Source of the DNA: Corallococcus macrosporus DSM 14697
GTDB lineage: Bacteria > Myxococcota > Myxococcia > Myxococcales > Myxococcaceae
DNA length: 64,000 nucleotides
Assembly (NCBI RefSeq): GCF_002305895.1
Contig: NZ_CP022203.1
Location: 4,566,501 to 4,630,500 of the forward strand
Direction of reading: 5' to 3'
A model generated the notes under the pieces. The model ran no database searches. It was not told the DNA's origin and was given only the letters and a program-made list of their open reading frames with translations. Below, in pieces: positions 25,901-35,699 of the stretch. Every line of letters begins with the position of its first letter. The stretch's first letter is position 1. The position numbers were made by a program, and so were the translations under genes.

Positions 25901-28900
25901 GGTAGGCCGGAGCTGACGGCGGAGCGCTTCATCCCGGACGCCTTCAGCAATGTTCCGGGCGCCCGCCTCTACCGCACGGGAGACAAGGCCCGGTGGCGGC
26001 ATGACGGCACGTTGGAGTACCTGGGCCGGCTCGACTTCCAGGTGAAGCTGCGCGGCTTCCGCATCGAGCTGGGTGAAATCGAAGCGGTGCTGCGGACCCA
26101 CGAGAAGGTGCAGGAGGCCGTGGTGCTGGCGCGCGAGGACGTGCCCGGCGACAAGCGGCTCGTGGCCTACGTCGTGGGCGACGCCATCTCCGTCGAGGCG
26201 CTGCGCGAGCACGTCCAGCAGCGCCTGCCCGAGTACATGGTGCCGGCCAGCTTCGTGTCCCTGCCCACCCTGCCGCTGACGTCCACGGGCAAGGTGAACC
26301 GGAAGGCGCTGCCGCCGCCGGACGCCTCGCAGCTCACGCGGACTCGTGACACCGAGCCACCCGCGACGCCGATGGAGGCCCGGCTGGCGGACATTTGGAA
26401 GGAGCTGCTGCGCATCCCCGCCGTGGGCCGGCGCGACAACTTCTTCGAGCTGGGCGGACACTCCCTGCTGGCCACCCAGGTCGTGGCCCGCATCCGGGCC
26501 GCGTTCGACGTGGAGCTGAACCTCCGCACGTTCTTCGAGGCCCCCACCGTGGCCGCCCTCGCGGAGCGCCTGTCCTCCGCGCCGCCCGGTCCCCGGCTCC
26601 CGCCCCTGAAGCGCGTGGGACGGGACGGGACGGTGCCGCTCTCGTTCGCCCAGCAGCGGCTCTGGTTCCTGGACCAGCTCAAGCCGGGCGACGTGTCCTA
26701 CAACATGCCGTCCGCGCTCCGCCTGTCGGGGGCGCTCGATGTCGAGGCCCTGCGGCGCGCCGTGACGGCCATGGTGGAGCGGCACGAATCCCTCCGCACC
26801 ACCTTCCTGTCGGTGGCCGGCGAGCCTCGCCAGGTCATCCATCCGCCGCACCCTGCCGCGGTGGAGGTGGTGGACCTCTCGGGCATCCAGGACCGGACGC
26901 AGCGGGACGCGGAGGCGCTGAAGCGCGCCACGCGCGATGCCCAGCAGCCGTTCGACCTGTCCACGGGGCCGCTGCTGCGCGTGACGCTGCTGACGCTGGC
27001 GCCGTCCGAGCACGTCCTGTTGCTATGCCTGCACCACATCGTCTCCGACGGCTGGTCCATGAGCGTGCTGGTCCGCGAACTGACGGCGCTCTACGAGTCC
27101 TTCCTCACAGGGACGCCGGCGGCCCTGCCCGAGCTTCCGGTGCAGTACGCCGACTACGCGGTGTGGCAGCGCGGCTGGCTTCAGGGCGAGACGCTGAGAG
27201 CGCAGCTCGGCTGGTGGAAGTCCCAGCTCGCCGGTGCGCCGCACGCGCTGGAGCTGCCCACCGACAAACCCCGCCCCGAGGTGTTGCGCCACCACGGCGC
27301 GGCGGTGCCGGTGCGGCTGCCGCAGGAGCTCGCCCTGACGTTGGAGGCGCTGGCGCAGCGAGAAGGCGTCACGCCGTTCATGGCGCTGCTCGCCGCCTTC
27401 CAGTCCATCCTGGCCCGGCACTCCGGGCAAGACGACGTGCTGGTGGGCTCGCCCATCGCCGGACGGCGCCACGCGGAGACGGAGCCCCTCATCGGCTTCT
27501 TCGTCAACACGCTGGTGCTGCGCGGCCGCGTCACGCCCGCGACCACCTTCCGTCAGTTGCTGGCGCAAGTGCGCGACACCACGCTGGGTGCGTACGAGCA
27601 CCAGGACGTGCCCTTCGAGCGGCTGGTGGAGGAACTCCAGCCCTCGCGTGACTTGAGCCGCACGCCGTTGTTCCAGGTGATGTTCGCGCTGCAGAACACC
27701 CAGGCCCCCGAGCTGTCCCTGCCCCGGCTGACGGTGCGCCCCGCGGAGGCCGATGCCACCGGCGTGACGTTGTTCGAGCTGAGCCTGGACCTGGCGCGGG
27801 GCGAGGACGGCTACGAGGGCGCGCTCCTCTACAGCACCGAGCTGTTCGAGCGCGCCACGGCGGAACGGCTGGCCACGCACCTCCGGCTCCTGCTGGAGCA
27901 CGTCGTGGCTTCACCGGACGTGGCCATCGCCACCCTGCCCCTCCATACGGAGACGGAGCAGCAGTTGATGGTGGACTGGCACACCGTTGCGCCGGACCCG
28001 GGGCGTGGTGGGCTCTTCCACTCACGCTTCGAACAGCAGGCCGCGCGCACGCCCGCTGCCCCCGCTGTGACGCTGGAGTCCCAGGTCCTGACGTACGCGC
28101 AGCTCAACGCGAAGGCGAACCAGCTCGCGGCGCACCTGCGCACCCTGGGCGTGGGGCCGGAGGTCCGGGTGGCGCTGTGCCTGGAGCGCACGCCGGACGC
28201 CATCGTCGCGGTGCTGGCGGTGCTCAAGGCCGGCGGGGCCTTCGTCCCCATCGACCCGGCGGCTCCGTCGCGGCGCAAGTCCTTCGTCTTGAAGGACAGC
28301 AGCGCCTCCGTGCTGCTCTCCGTCCAGCACCTGGCGGACGCCTGGAAGCCCGAGGTCCGGCACCTGCTGTGCCTGGACACCGAGGCCTCGAAGCTCGCCG
28401 CTCTGCCAACGGGCGACGTCGCCGTGAAGGTCGGCGAAGAGCACCTGGCCTACGTCATCTACACGTCCGGCTCCACGGGCACGCCCAAGGGCGTCATGGT
28501 GCAGCACCGCTCACTGGCCGCGCTGCACGGGGCGTCGAACCAGGCGTTCCACGCCGGGGGGCCGCCGGGGCAGCGCTTCAGCCTGAACGCGCCGCTCTAC
28601 TTCGACGTCAGCATGGATCAGCTCGTCCACCTGGCGGACGGGCACTGCCTGTGCCTGCTGCCCGAGGACACGCGCAAGGACCCGGAGGCGATGCTGGCGT
28701 GGTTGGAGGCGCAGCGTGTGGAGGTGCTGGACTGCACGCCCGCGCAGCTCACGCTGTTGCTCCAGGCCGGGTTGCTGGAGCGCGCCCACGTCCCCGCTCG
28801 AATCCTGTGCGCGGGTGAAGCCATGGACCTGTCGCTCTGGAGCCGGTTGGCGAGCACGGCCCGGACGACGGTGTTCAACGCCTACGGTCCCACGGAGAGC

Positions 28901-29779
28901 ACCGTGTACGCCACGTACGCGCGGGTGCGGGACAACCCGAGCCCCGTCCCCGTCATCGGCAAGCCACTCACGGACACCCGGGCGTACGTGCTGGATGCGC
29001 GGCAGCAACTGGCGCCCCTGGGCTCCGCGGGCGAGCTCTATCTGGCCGGTGATGGCCTGGCCCGGGGCTACCTGGGCCAGCCGCACCTGACGGCGGAGCG
29101 CTTCGTCCCCAACCCCTTCGCGACCACGCCGGGCGAACGGCTCTACCGCACCGGGGACAAGGCCCGGTGGCGGCATGACGGCACGCTGGAGTACCTGGGG
29201 CGGCTCGACTTCCAGGTGAAGCTGCGCGGCTTCCGCATCGAGCTGGGCGAAGTCGAGGCCGCCTTGCGTGCGCACGACGCGGTTCAGGACGCCGTGGTGC
29301 TGGCGCGCGAGGATGTGCCCGGCGACAAGCGGCTCGTGGCCTACGTGGTGGGCGACCCGGCCACCGCGGAGACCCTGCGCCCGCATCTCCAGCAGCGCCT
29401 GCCCGAGTACATGGTGCCGTCGGCCTTCGTCTCCATGCGGGCCTTGCCGCTGACGCCCAGTGGCAAGGTGGACCGCAAGGCCCTGCCCTCGCCCACGCGC
29501 GCGGACACGCGGAGCCAGGAGGCCCACGTGGCGCCACGGGACGCGCTGGAGCTGCGGCTGGTGCGCGCCTGGGAGCAGGTCCTGGGCGTGGAGCCCATCA
29601 GCGTGCGCTCCAGCTTCTTCGAGCTGGGCGGACACTCGCTGCTGGCCGTGCGGCTCATCGCGGCCCTGCGTGAGTCCCTGGACCGGCCGCTCCCCCTGGC
29701 CGCGCTGTTCCAGGCGCCCACGGTGGAGCAGCTCGCCGCCTGGCTGCGCCGCGAGGACTCCGGCCAGGCGTCCCCGCTG

Positions 29780-30583
29780 GTGCCGTTCGACGCGGGCCGG
29801 CGTGGAGCGAACGCTCCGTTCTTCTGCGTGCACCCCGTTGGAGGCAGCGTCCTGGCCTACGCGGAGCTGGCCCGGCTGCTGGGGCCGGAGCGCCCGTTCT
29901 ACGGACTCCAGGCGCGGGGGCTCGATGGCGGCGCGCCGCCGCTGGACACGGTGGAGGCGATGGCCTCGGCCTACGTCGACGCCATCCGCGAAGTCCAGCC
30001 TTCCGGTCCCTACCTGCTGGGTGGCTGGTCCGTGGGCGGGGTCATCGCCTACGAGATGGCGCGCCAGCTCCGTGAGCGCGGGGAGGCGGTGGGCTTGCTG
30101 GCGCTCATCGACGCCTACACCCCCGACGCGCTCAAGGCCGCCGAGCCCGAGCCCGACGCCGCGCAGGTCGTCTCCGCCTTCGCGAGCGACCTGCTGGGCA
30201 TCGGACTCACCGACCTGGCCCTGCCCGACGCGGGCCTGTCACCCGAGGCCCGGCTCGAGGCGCTCCACGAAGCCGGCCAGCGCGCGGGGGCCCTGCCTCC
30301 TGGGATGGAGCTCGCGCACCTGCGGGCCCTGCTCCAGGTCTTCGAGTCCAACCTCCGCGCCGCCCGCCGCTACCAGCCGCCCGCGCTGAATCCGGGCCGG
30401 GTGCTGCGGCTGAGGGCGACGGAGGGCTCGGAGGGCATGCCCGAGGACGGCGGCTGGAAGGCGCTCGTCGGGGCCGGGCTGGAGCAGCACCCCGTGCCCG
30501 GCGACCACTACGGCGTGCTGCGCGCCCCGGGCGTCCGCGAGCTGGCGGACCGGCTCCGGAGCGCGCTGAACGTCACCACCGGG
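29780..30583 (+). other. Type I thioesterase domain (chain release)
   Basis: C-terminal alpha/beta-hydrolase of the assembly line. The nucleophile motif GWSVGG places Ser at about residue 6181 of the downstream frame, and a His in PGDHYG (about 6340) fits the catalytic triad. It follows the last T domain after a short linker. Such domains release the product as a free acid or macrocycle; the sequence does not show which. Its presence marks the end of the assembly line, and no tailoring gene follows on the + strand. Confidence 0.92.
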
Positions 30584-33335
30584 TGAGGAGGAACTCGACG
30601 CCCAGGCCCAGCTCCTTGAAGTACTTGGGCGTCCCTCCCACGAACCGCCGGTCTCCCTCCGTCCGCTTGAGGAGGTAGACCGGCACCGTGAGGCGCACGC
30701 CCACCATCTCCGCCAGGTCCACGCCCAGGCGAGCCTCGGGGACCGTCAGCGCCCATTCGTTCGGCTCGCGGAGGTAGCCCGCGGACACGCCCAGGCCTGC
30801 GCGCCACCGGACGTAGGGGCCCAGGTCCAGGAACGGAATCGCGCCGGAGAAGCCGTCCATGTCGGAGACGCAGTCGATGTAGAGCCCCAGCGTGCCCCAG
30901 CGAATGCGCGTGTCGTTGGGCACGAGCTGGTCCATGTCGCGCACGCCCAGCGCGGACAGCACGGCGCCGAAGCGCCACTCGTTGCGGCTGTAGGCGTACT
31001 CCTCGCGTCCCTGCTCCGACGCGCCGAACGGCAACTCCACGCCCAGGCCCACGCCGCGCTGGCGCATGGCGCTGAGCGTCCAGACGTGGCTCGGCTTCGA
31101 GTACGTCAGCCACTCGTCCAGGAACGCGGCGCCCGCGGGCCGGAGTGGAATCTTGAGGTTGCCCTTCTGCTGGGACACGAGGCTGTGGAAGGCGGTGCCC
31201 ACGCGCTGGCGGACGGGCTCCAGGTCCTCGCGCGTGCCGGTGGCCTCCGCGCCCTCCATGACGCCTTCGCTGTACTGGTAGCCCACGTCGCCCAACGCGG
31301 CGAGCAGCACGTCCACCTGGCCCTTGTTGAGCAGTCCCGCCTGCGCCTTGTCCGTCAGTTCATCGGAGGCCATGCGGAGCCGCTCCAACTGCGGCGTCGC
31401 CGCGCAGTCGTTGCCGACGACGCAGTTGAAGCCCGCCGAGTCGATGCCCAGCACCTTCAGCACGCGCACCTCCCGGTCCCTCAGGCGCTCCTTCTCCACG
31501 CGAGGCACCAGCAGGTCCACGGCGCGCGTCGAGGTGAGCTGGGTCGACAGGAAGCGGATGGCGTCCTGCATCCCGCGGTAGAAGTCGTGCTCGCGGAAGC
31601 GGCGGTCGAAGAAGCCCATCATCGCGAACTGGAACTCCGACGGGAGCACGGACGTGCGGCGCGGAATCTGGATGCGGCCGGACAGGTTGATGTCGTGCTC
31701 CAGCGTGTTGAGCACGGCGCTGTCGCGCGCGGCGTTCAGCACGTTGCCCAGGTACTGGAAGTAGGTTTCGTCCAGGGGGCTGCGGGAGCGCTTGGGCCGG
31801 GCGGGCGGCGGGGCCCAGCTCCAGCCGACGGCGTCCTGGTCCAGGTAGACGACGGGGAAGCGCTCGCGGTTGAGCGTCGTCTCACCCGCCGAGCCGCGCT
31901 CCACCCACCGCGAGCCGAGCCGCACCGCCAGGTCCACGGGGTTGTTGTTGAGTACGCCGCCGTCGATGAGCTTGAGGGTCTCCACGGGGCCCCACTGCGT
32001 CTCATTGAAGAAGGAGACCTCCACGGGCACGGGCGGGAACGCGAGCGGAAAGGCCCCGGAGGCCTGCGGCGTGAGCAGCAGGTTCGACAAGGAGACCTCG
32101 TGCCCGCCGTCTCCCTTGGGCTGGGCGCCCAGGGCCGGGTAGTAGGCGAGCTCCTTGGGCTTCACCCCGATATGGGGGAACGACGCGCTCACCGCGCCCT
32201 CCATGAACGGCAGCCGGGCGGTGAGCTTCCCCTCGCCCTGCGTCATCACCTGGACGACGAGCTTCTCCGTCACGCGCTTCAGCTTGAACTGCGACTCGGG
32301 GCCGCCTTCACCGAACGGGACGTCGCGCCCGCGCAGGTTCGTCACGGTGATGCCGTAGGCGAAGGTGCAGTCCTCCTTGAAGCGGGTCGCCTGGGCCTTC
32401 TCCAGAATGAGCCGCAGGGTGTCCTGCATGTGCGGCTCGCTGAAGAGGTGTGTGCCCTGGTTCGGCTCCGTGGGCTCCTTGGGGAGCAGGCGCTCCAGGT
32501 CGAGCTGGTCGATCCACACGGTCCAGAAGAGGCTCTGCTCCGGAGACCACCGGGGCTGGGAGAACGCCGTGTCACACGAGGCCAGGCCCCCGAGCAGCGC
32601 GTTCACCGCCCCCGCGGAGGCGCCCGTCCAGACACGCGGCGCCGGGTTTCCCAGGTCGGCCCGCGCGCCCTCTCGCTGCGCGACGCTCCAGAACCGGACC
32701 AGCGTGGAGATGAACCCGGCCTGATAGGCGCCCAGGCTGATGCCGCCGCTGACGACGAGCGCGGGCGCGCTGCGCTCCGTCTGCTCCGCCAGCGCGCGGG
32801 CCTTGGCGTAGTCCTCGATGTGCGGTGGCAGGTACGGCGTCCCCTCGGGGACCAGCCCGGTGTCCTTCGCGAAGGCCCCCTCCTCCGCGGGCGCGGGTTC
32901 GGGAGCCTGTGGGCTCACGTCCGTCGCGGCTTCCGTACTGGCGCTGTCCGGCGGCGAGGTGGCACCGGCTTCCGTGCTGGCGTTGTCCGGCGGCGAGGTG
33001 GCGGCACCGGCTTCCGGCAGCGAGGCGGCACCGGCTTCCGGCAGCGAGGCGGCACCGGCTTCCGGCAGCGAGGCGGCACCGGCTTCCGGCAGCGAGGTGG
33101 CACCGGTTTCCCGCAGCGAGGTGGCACCGGCTTCCGTGCTGGCGTTGTCCGGCGGCGAGGCGGCGCCGGCATCCCGCAGCGCTTCGGGAGGCGCGGCCTT
33201 GGCGGGCGCGGTGTCCGGCGTGGCCGGAGCGGCGCTCTCTGCCTCGGCGGGGACGGGAGGAACGGCTTGGGCCTGCGCGGCGCTGGTGGCTGCGAGCAGG
33301 ACCACGGCACAGGCACGAAGGAGGGCTTTGGGCAT
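30573..33335 (-). CDS. Patatin-like phospholipase with secretion signal and repeat-rich linker
   Basis: 920-residue secreted or outer-membrane lipid acyl hydrolase. Residues 1-23 form a signal peptide ending in AQA. Residues 55-145 are low-complexity Ala/Pro/Glu-rich and contain a near-perfect 8-residue tandem repeat. The patatin domain begins about 190: glycine loop SGGISLGAYQAG, nucleophile elbow GASAG (Ser about 240), and catalytic DGG in LIDGGVLNNNP (Asp about 457). The last ~180 residues alternate like beta strands and end in Trp, which would fit an outer-membrane barrel; this is inference. The gene converges on the NRPS, with the two stop codons overlapping. No operon partner is visible. 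Patatin domain call is firm; location and substrate are not. Confidence 0.88.
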   Translation of the reverse strand: MPKALLRACAVVLLAATSAAQAQAVPPVPAEAESAAPATPDTAPAKAAPPEALRDAGAASPPDNASTEAGATSLRETGATSLPEAGAASLPEAGAASLPEAGAASLPEAGAATSPPDNASTEAGATSPPDSASTEAATDVSPQAPEPAPAEEGAFAKDTGLVPEGTPYLPPHIEDYAKARALAEQTERSAPALVVSGGISLGAYQAGFISTLVRFWSVAQREGARADLGNPAPRVWTGASAGAVNALLGGLASCDTAFSQPRWSPEQSLFWTVWIDQLDLERLLPKEPTEPNQGTHLFSEPHMQDTLRLILEKAQATRFKEDCTFAYGITVTNLRGRDVPFGEGGPESQFKLKRVTEKLVVQVMTQGEGKLTARLPFMEGAVSASFPHIGVKPKELAYYPALGAQPKGDGGHEVSLSNLLLTPQASGAFPLAFPPVPVEVSFFNETQWGPVETLKLIDGGVLNNNPVDLAVRLGSRWVERGSAGETTLNRERFPVVYLDQDAVGWSWAPPPARPKRSRSPLDETYFQYLGNVLNAARDSAVLNTLEHDINLSGRIQIPRRTSVLPSEFQFAMMGFFDRRFREHDFYRGMQDAIRFLSTQLTSTRAVDLLVPRVEKERLRDREVRVLKVLGIDSAGFNCVVGNDCAATPQLERLRMASDELTDKAQAGLLNKGQVDVLLAALGDVGYQYSEGVMEGAEATGTREDLEPVRQRVGTAFHSLVSQQKGNLKIPLRPAGAAFLDEWLTYSKPSHVWTLSAMRQRGVGLGVELPFGASEQGREEYAYSRNEWRFGAVLSALGVRDMDQLVPNDTRIRWGTLGLYIDCVSDMDGFSGAIPFLDLGPYVRWRAGLGVSAGYLREPNEWALTVPEARLGVDLAEMVGVRLTVPVYLLKRTEGDRRFVGGTPKYFKELGLGVEFLLTRW
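33003..33122. repeat. 24-bp tandem repeat inside the phospholipase gene
   Basis: Five head-to-tail 24-bp units at 33003, 33027, 33051, 33075 and 33099: the first three identical, the fourth with one change at its end, the fifth more diverged. Each encodes an 8-residue unit of the type LPEAGAAS in the linker after the signal peptide. Longer imperfect copies of a related Ser/Thr/Pro unit flank it on both sides (about 32930-33180). In-frame unit length means copy-number change would only shorten or lengthen the linker. Confidence 0.9.
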
Positions 33336-33435
33336 TCGCGGGCTCAGGAGGAGGACGAGGTGAAGCTATCCCTCAATCCTGACCCTGTTCCCGGAAGCCC
33401 GGCAACCACGGAAGAAGCCGTTGGTTCAGCCTCCA

Positions 33436-33465
33436 CCGCGCACGGCGCGAAATCGGCGTGCGCGG
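33436..33465 (-). terminator. Perfect 9-bp hairpin after the DedA gene
   Basis: Bases 33436-33444 and 33457-33465 form a perfect 9-bp GC-rich stem with a 12-base loop, 12 bases past the DedA stop codon. No T-run follows, so it is a terminator candidate of the U-less kind. Confidence 0.5.
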
Positions 33466-33476
33466 CGCCCCGCGAG

Positions 33477-34301
33477 CTACGACTTCTGCAGCTCGTGCGC
33501 GCTGTCGGTGGCGGCGGCCTGCTCCGGCGCCGCGACGAACAGCGCGTCGGCCGTGCCGGAGGCGACCGGCGTCCGCAGCGGCGCGGGCACCGACTCGTGG
33601 ACCAGCGCGGGCACCGGCACCGGCTCCACGACGGCGGCCTGGGCGCGCTGCGCGGCCTGCCGGCGGCGCCACACGAAGTAGCCGACCGCGGCCACGGCCA
33701 GCACGCCCATGACGGCGAACTGCCCTTCCTTGAACTTGGCGATCATCGTGTCGAGCTCGCCGCCGAAGTGGAAGCCCAGCCAGATGAACACGGGCGCGGA
33801 CAGCAGCGCGGCCAGGCCGTCCCAGAAGATGAAGCGCCAGTAGGACATGCCCACGGAGCCGGCCGTGAAGTACGTCACCGCGCGCACGCCGGGCATGAAG
33901 CGGGCGATGCAGACGACCTTGTGCCCGTGCTTGCCGAACAGCCCTTCCACCTTCGCGCGTTTCTCCGGCGTGACGATGCGGGCGAAGAAGCCACCGCTGC
34001 CCTCACGTCCCAGCCGCCCGCCCAGCCGGCGACCCGCGAGGTAGATGAGGCTGTCCCCCACGAGGATGCCCGCGAAGCCGACCACCATCATCACCGAAAG
34101 GTTGGCGGCGCCCTTGTGGGCCAGGAAGCCCCCGAGGATGAGGGAGATGTCCTCCGGCAGGGGAACACCCAGACCGCAGGCCACCAGGATGCCGAACACG
34201 GTGGCATAGGCGAAGAAGCCCTGCGAGTCGCCAAGGAGGTTGGTGAGAAGTTCTTGCACGCGTCGTCCCGTCCGTTCACGTCCGAAGGGCCTGTCCGGCA
34301 A
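33477..34301 (-). CDS. DedA family membrane protein
   Basis: 274 residues from the longest start; a GTG at 34259 (sequence VQELLTNLLGD) gives 260 residues and is a reasonable alternative, since the 14 residues before it are charged and unconserved-looking. DedA proteins are polytopic inner-membrane proteins, members of which act in undecaprenyl-phosphate or lipid flipping and envelope homeostasis. Seen here: the PLPEDISLILGG segment with conserved acidic residues, the re-entrant region, and the FMPGVRAVTYFTAGS block with its conserved Arg. Hydrophobic segments span about residues 25-75 and 150-230. A Pro/Ala-rich cytoplasmic tail of about 55 residues follows the last membrane helix. It stands alone between a hairpin and a gene-free stretch. 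Confidence 0.9.
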   Translation of the reverse strand: MPDRPFGRERTGRRVQELLTNLLGDSQGFFAYATVFGILVACGLGVPLPEDISLILGGFLAHKGAANLSVMMVVGFAGILVGDSLIYLAGRRLGGRLGREGSGGFFARIVTPEKRAKVEGLFGKHGHKVVCIARFMPGVRAVTYFTAGSVGMSYWRFIFWDGLAALLSAPVFIWLGFHFGGELDTMIAKFKEGQFAVMGVLAVAAVGYFVWRRRQAAQRAQAAVVEPVPVPALVHESVPAPLRTPVASGTADALFVAAPEQAAATDSAHELQKS

Positions 34302-34667
34302 TCACCCGGGACAGCCCCTCTAGCGCCCAGACATCAACCGGGCGCGGGTCGTCAAAACTCCGGGTAAAGGGGACTCGACTTCAGAAATCCCTGACACCCG
34401 GTCACCCCGGGGGCCCCGTCTGGCGCCCCGTCTCCCTTCTTATTCTCCGACCGACACCTCCCGCTGCCCCACTGTCCCGACGTCGCGACGCCCCTTCGGG
34501 CAGCCTGCCCACCTGGGTGCCAGTCGTCCAGGAGGCCCATGCCCGTCCTGGCGCTCGCACCGCGCGAAGGGAGTGGGCCTTCCCTCCACCCACACCCACC
34601 CTGACGGGCGCCGCTCCGAGCACCGGGCAGCTTAACCACCGTCCGGCCGGATGGCGTCTCCCCCGGC
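34302..34667. other. Intergenic stretch of 366 bases, no gene seen
   Basis: Open frames here are Arg/Gly/Pro-rich and look like noise. It should hold the DedA promoter, which I could not place. A compact palindrome-like sequence at 34639-34654, about 14 bases past the cNMP-binding gene's stop, might help end that transcript. Confidence 0.5.
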
Positions 34668-35138
34668 TCAGGCCGCGGGCGCTTTTCCGATGAGCGTGCG
34701 CAGCATGTCCCGGTTCTCCCGGGCTTTCTGGCCAAAGTGGGCGACGATGCCCATCAGCAGCTTCACGCAGGCCTGGGGCTTGGTGGCCAGCAGCTTCTGG
34801 AAGTCCGCGGCGCGAATCTCCAGCGCGGACACGTCGGTGACGGCGGTGGCGGTGCACAACCGCTCACCCTTCTGCACCAGCGCCAGCTCGCCCAGGGGTT
34901 CGCCGGAGCCGACCTCGCCCAGGGACACGTCCTCACCGGAGGCGCTCTTCGCGCTCAAGCGCACGGTGCCTTCCGCCACGATGAGGAGCGACTCCCCCGC
35001 CTTGCCTTCGGCGAAGAGCGCCGTCCCCTTGGGGAACGCGCGTGCGACAGCGACCCCGGCGAAGATCTGGATGCCGGTGTCCGTGAAACCCTTGAAAAGC
35101 GGACACGTCTTGAGCGTTGTGGCAGGCACGAGAGCCAT
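34668..35138 (-). CDS. Cyclic nucleotide-binding domain protein
   Basis: 156-residue single-domain protein of the Crp/Fnr cNMP-binding fold. The phosphate-binding cassette region reads GSGEPLGELALVQ followed by an Arg/Ala-Thr stretch, which resembles the conserved G-E-L-A plus R-x-A-T pattern. Nothing like a helix-turn-helix follows: the last ~45 residues form helices with a Lys/Arg-rich segment. It is therefore unlikely to bind DNA itself and may sense a nucleotide and act through a partner. It lies 41 bases downstream of the carbonic anhydrase-like gene on the same strand, so co-transcription is possible. Confidence 0.85.
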   Translation of the reverse strand: MALVPATTLKTCPLFKGFTDTGIQIFAGVAVARAFPKGTALFAEGKAGESLLIVAEGTVRLSAKSASGEDVSLGEVGSGEPLGELALVQKGERLCTATAVTDVSALEIRAADFQKLLATKPQACVKLLMGIVAHFGQKARENRDMLRTLIGKAPAA

Positions 35139-35179
35139 GGATGTGCTCCTAACACGCCCAGCGTGGGCCCGCGAGCGCG

Positions 35180-35695
35180 TCAGCGGTCCGTGCGGTACTC
35201 GCCCGCGAGCAGCACGTAGTGCTGGGCGGACATCAGGAGGAACTCCCGCTCCGCATCGGTGATGGGGCGCTTCACCCGGCCCGGCGAGCCCACCACCAGT
35301 GAGCCCGGGGGAATCTTCGTGCCCGGCGTCAGCAGGGCCCCGGCGCCGATGATGCAGTCATCCCCCACCTCCGCGTCATCCATGATGGTGGCGCCCATGC
35401 CCACCAGCACCCGGTTTCCAATGGTGCACCCATGGAGGATGACGTGGTGTCCCACCGTCACGTCGTCCCCCACGGTGGTGGCGGAGCGGCCGCTGGTGAC
35501 GTGAATCAGGGACAGGTCCTGCACGTTGGTGCGCTTCCCGATGCGGATGGGGTTCACGTCCCCGCGCAGCACGCAGTTGAACCAGACGGAGGCGTCCTCC
35601 CCCACCTCGATGTCGCCCACGAGCTGGGCGGAGTCGTCCACGAAGCAGCCGGGGTGGACGCGGGGCGACACGCCTCGGAAGGGCCTCAGCGGCAT
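35180..35695 (-). CDS. Gamma carbonic anhydrase-like hexapeptide-repeat protein
   Basis: 171 residues, the usual length for the YrdA/PaaY-type gamma carbonic anhydrase family, a trimeric left-handed beta helix that binds a metal between subunits. Repeats run through the protein (for example VGDDVTVGHHVILHG, then IGNRVLVGMGATIMDD). The expected metal-ligand histidines are seen in SLIHV and in GHHVILHG. Real carbonic anhydrase activity varies in this family, so the biochemical call is tentative. It starts only 4 bases after the miaB stop codon and is surely in one transcript with it. A small hairpin at 35156-35168 lies 11 bases past its stop. Confidence 0.9.
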   Translation of the reverse strand: MPLRPFRGVSPRVHPGCFVDDSAQLVGDIEVGEDASVWFNCVLRGDVNPIRIGKRTNVQDLSLIHVTSGRSATTVGDDVTVGHHVILHGCTIGNRVLVGMGATIMDDAEVGDDCIIGAGALLTPGTKIPPGSLVVGSPGRVKRPITDAEREFLLMSAQHYVLLAGEYRTDR

Positions 35696-35699
35696 GGGC

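Noticed and set aside
23612-27013. 1133-residue open frame on the - strand
   Set aside because: Shadow of NRPS modules; repeats the same Gln/Arg/His-rich pattern wherever a module lies opposite.
33003-33122. Tandem 24-bp repeats considered as a CRISPR array
   Set aside because: Units are contiguous with no spacers and encode a regular peptide repeat in frame.
31086-34367. 1093-residue + strand frame spanning two - strand genes
   Set aside because: Crosses the phospholipase and DedA genes and a terminator; composition is low-complexity Arg/Gly/Gln.
34352-34735. 127-residue - strand frame in the gap after the cNMP gene
   Set aside because: Arg/Gly/Ser/Pro-rich with no domain pattern, and it runs into the cNMP-binding gene in another frame.
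34668-35138. Crp/Fnr transcription factor
   Set aside because: The sequence stops after the nucleotide-binding fold and lacks a helix-turn-helix domain.
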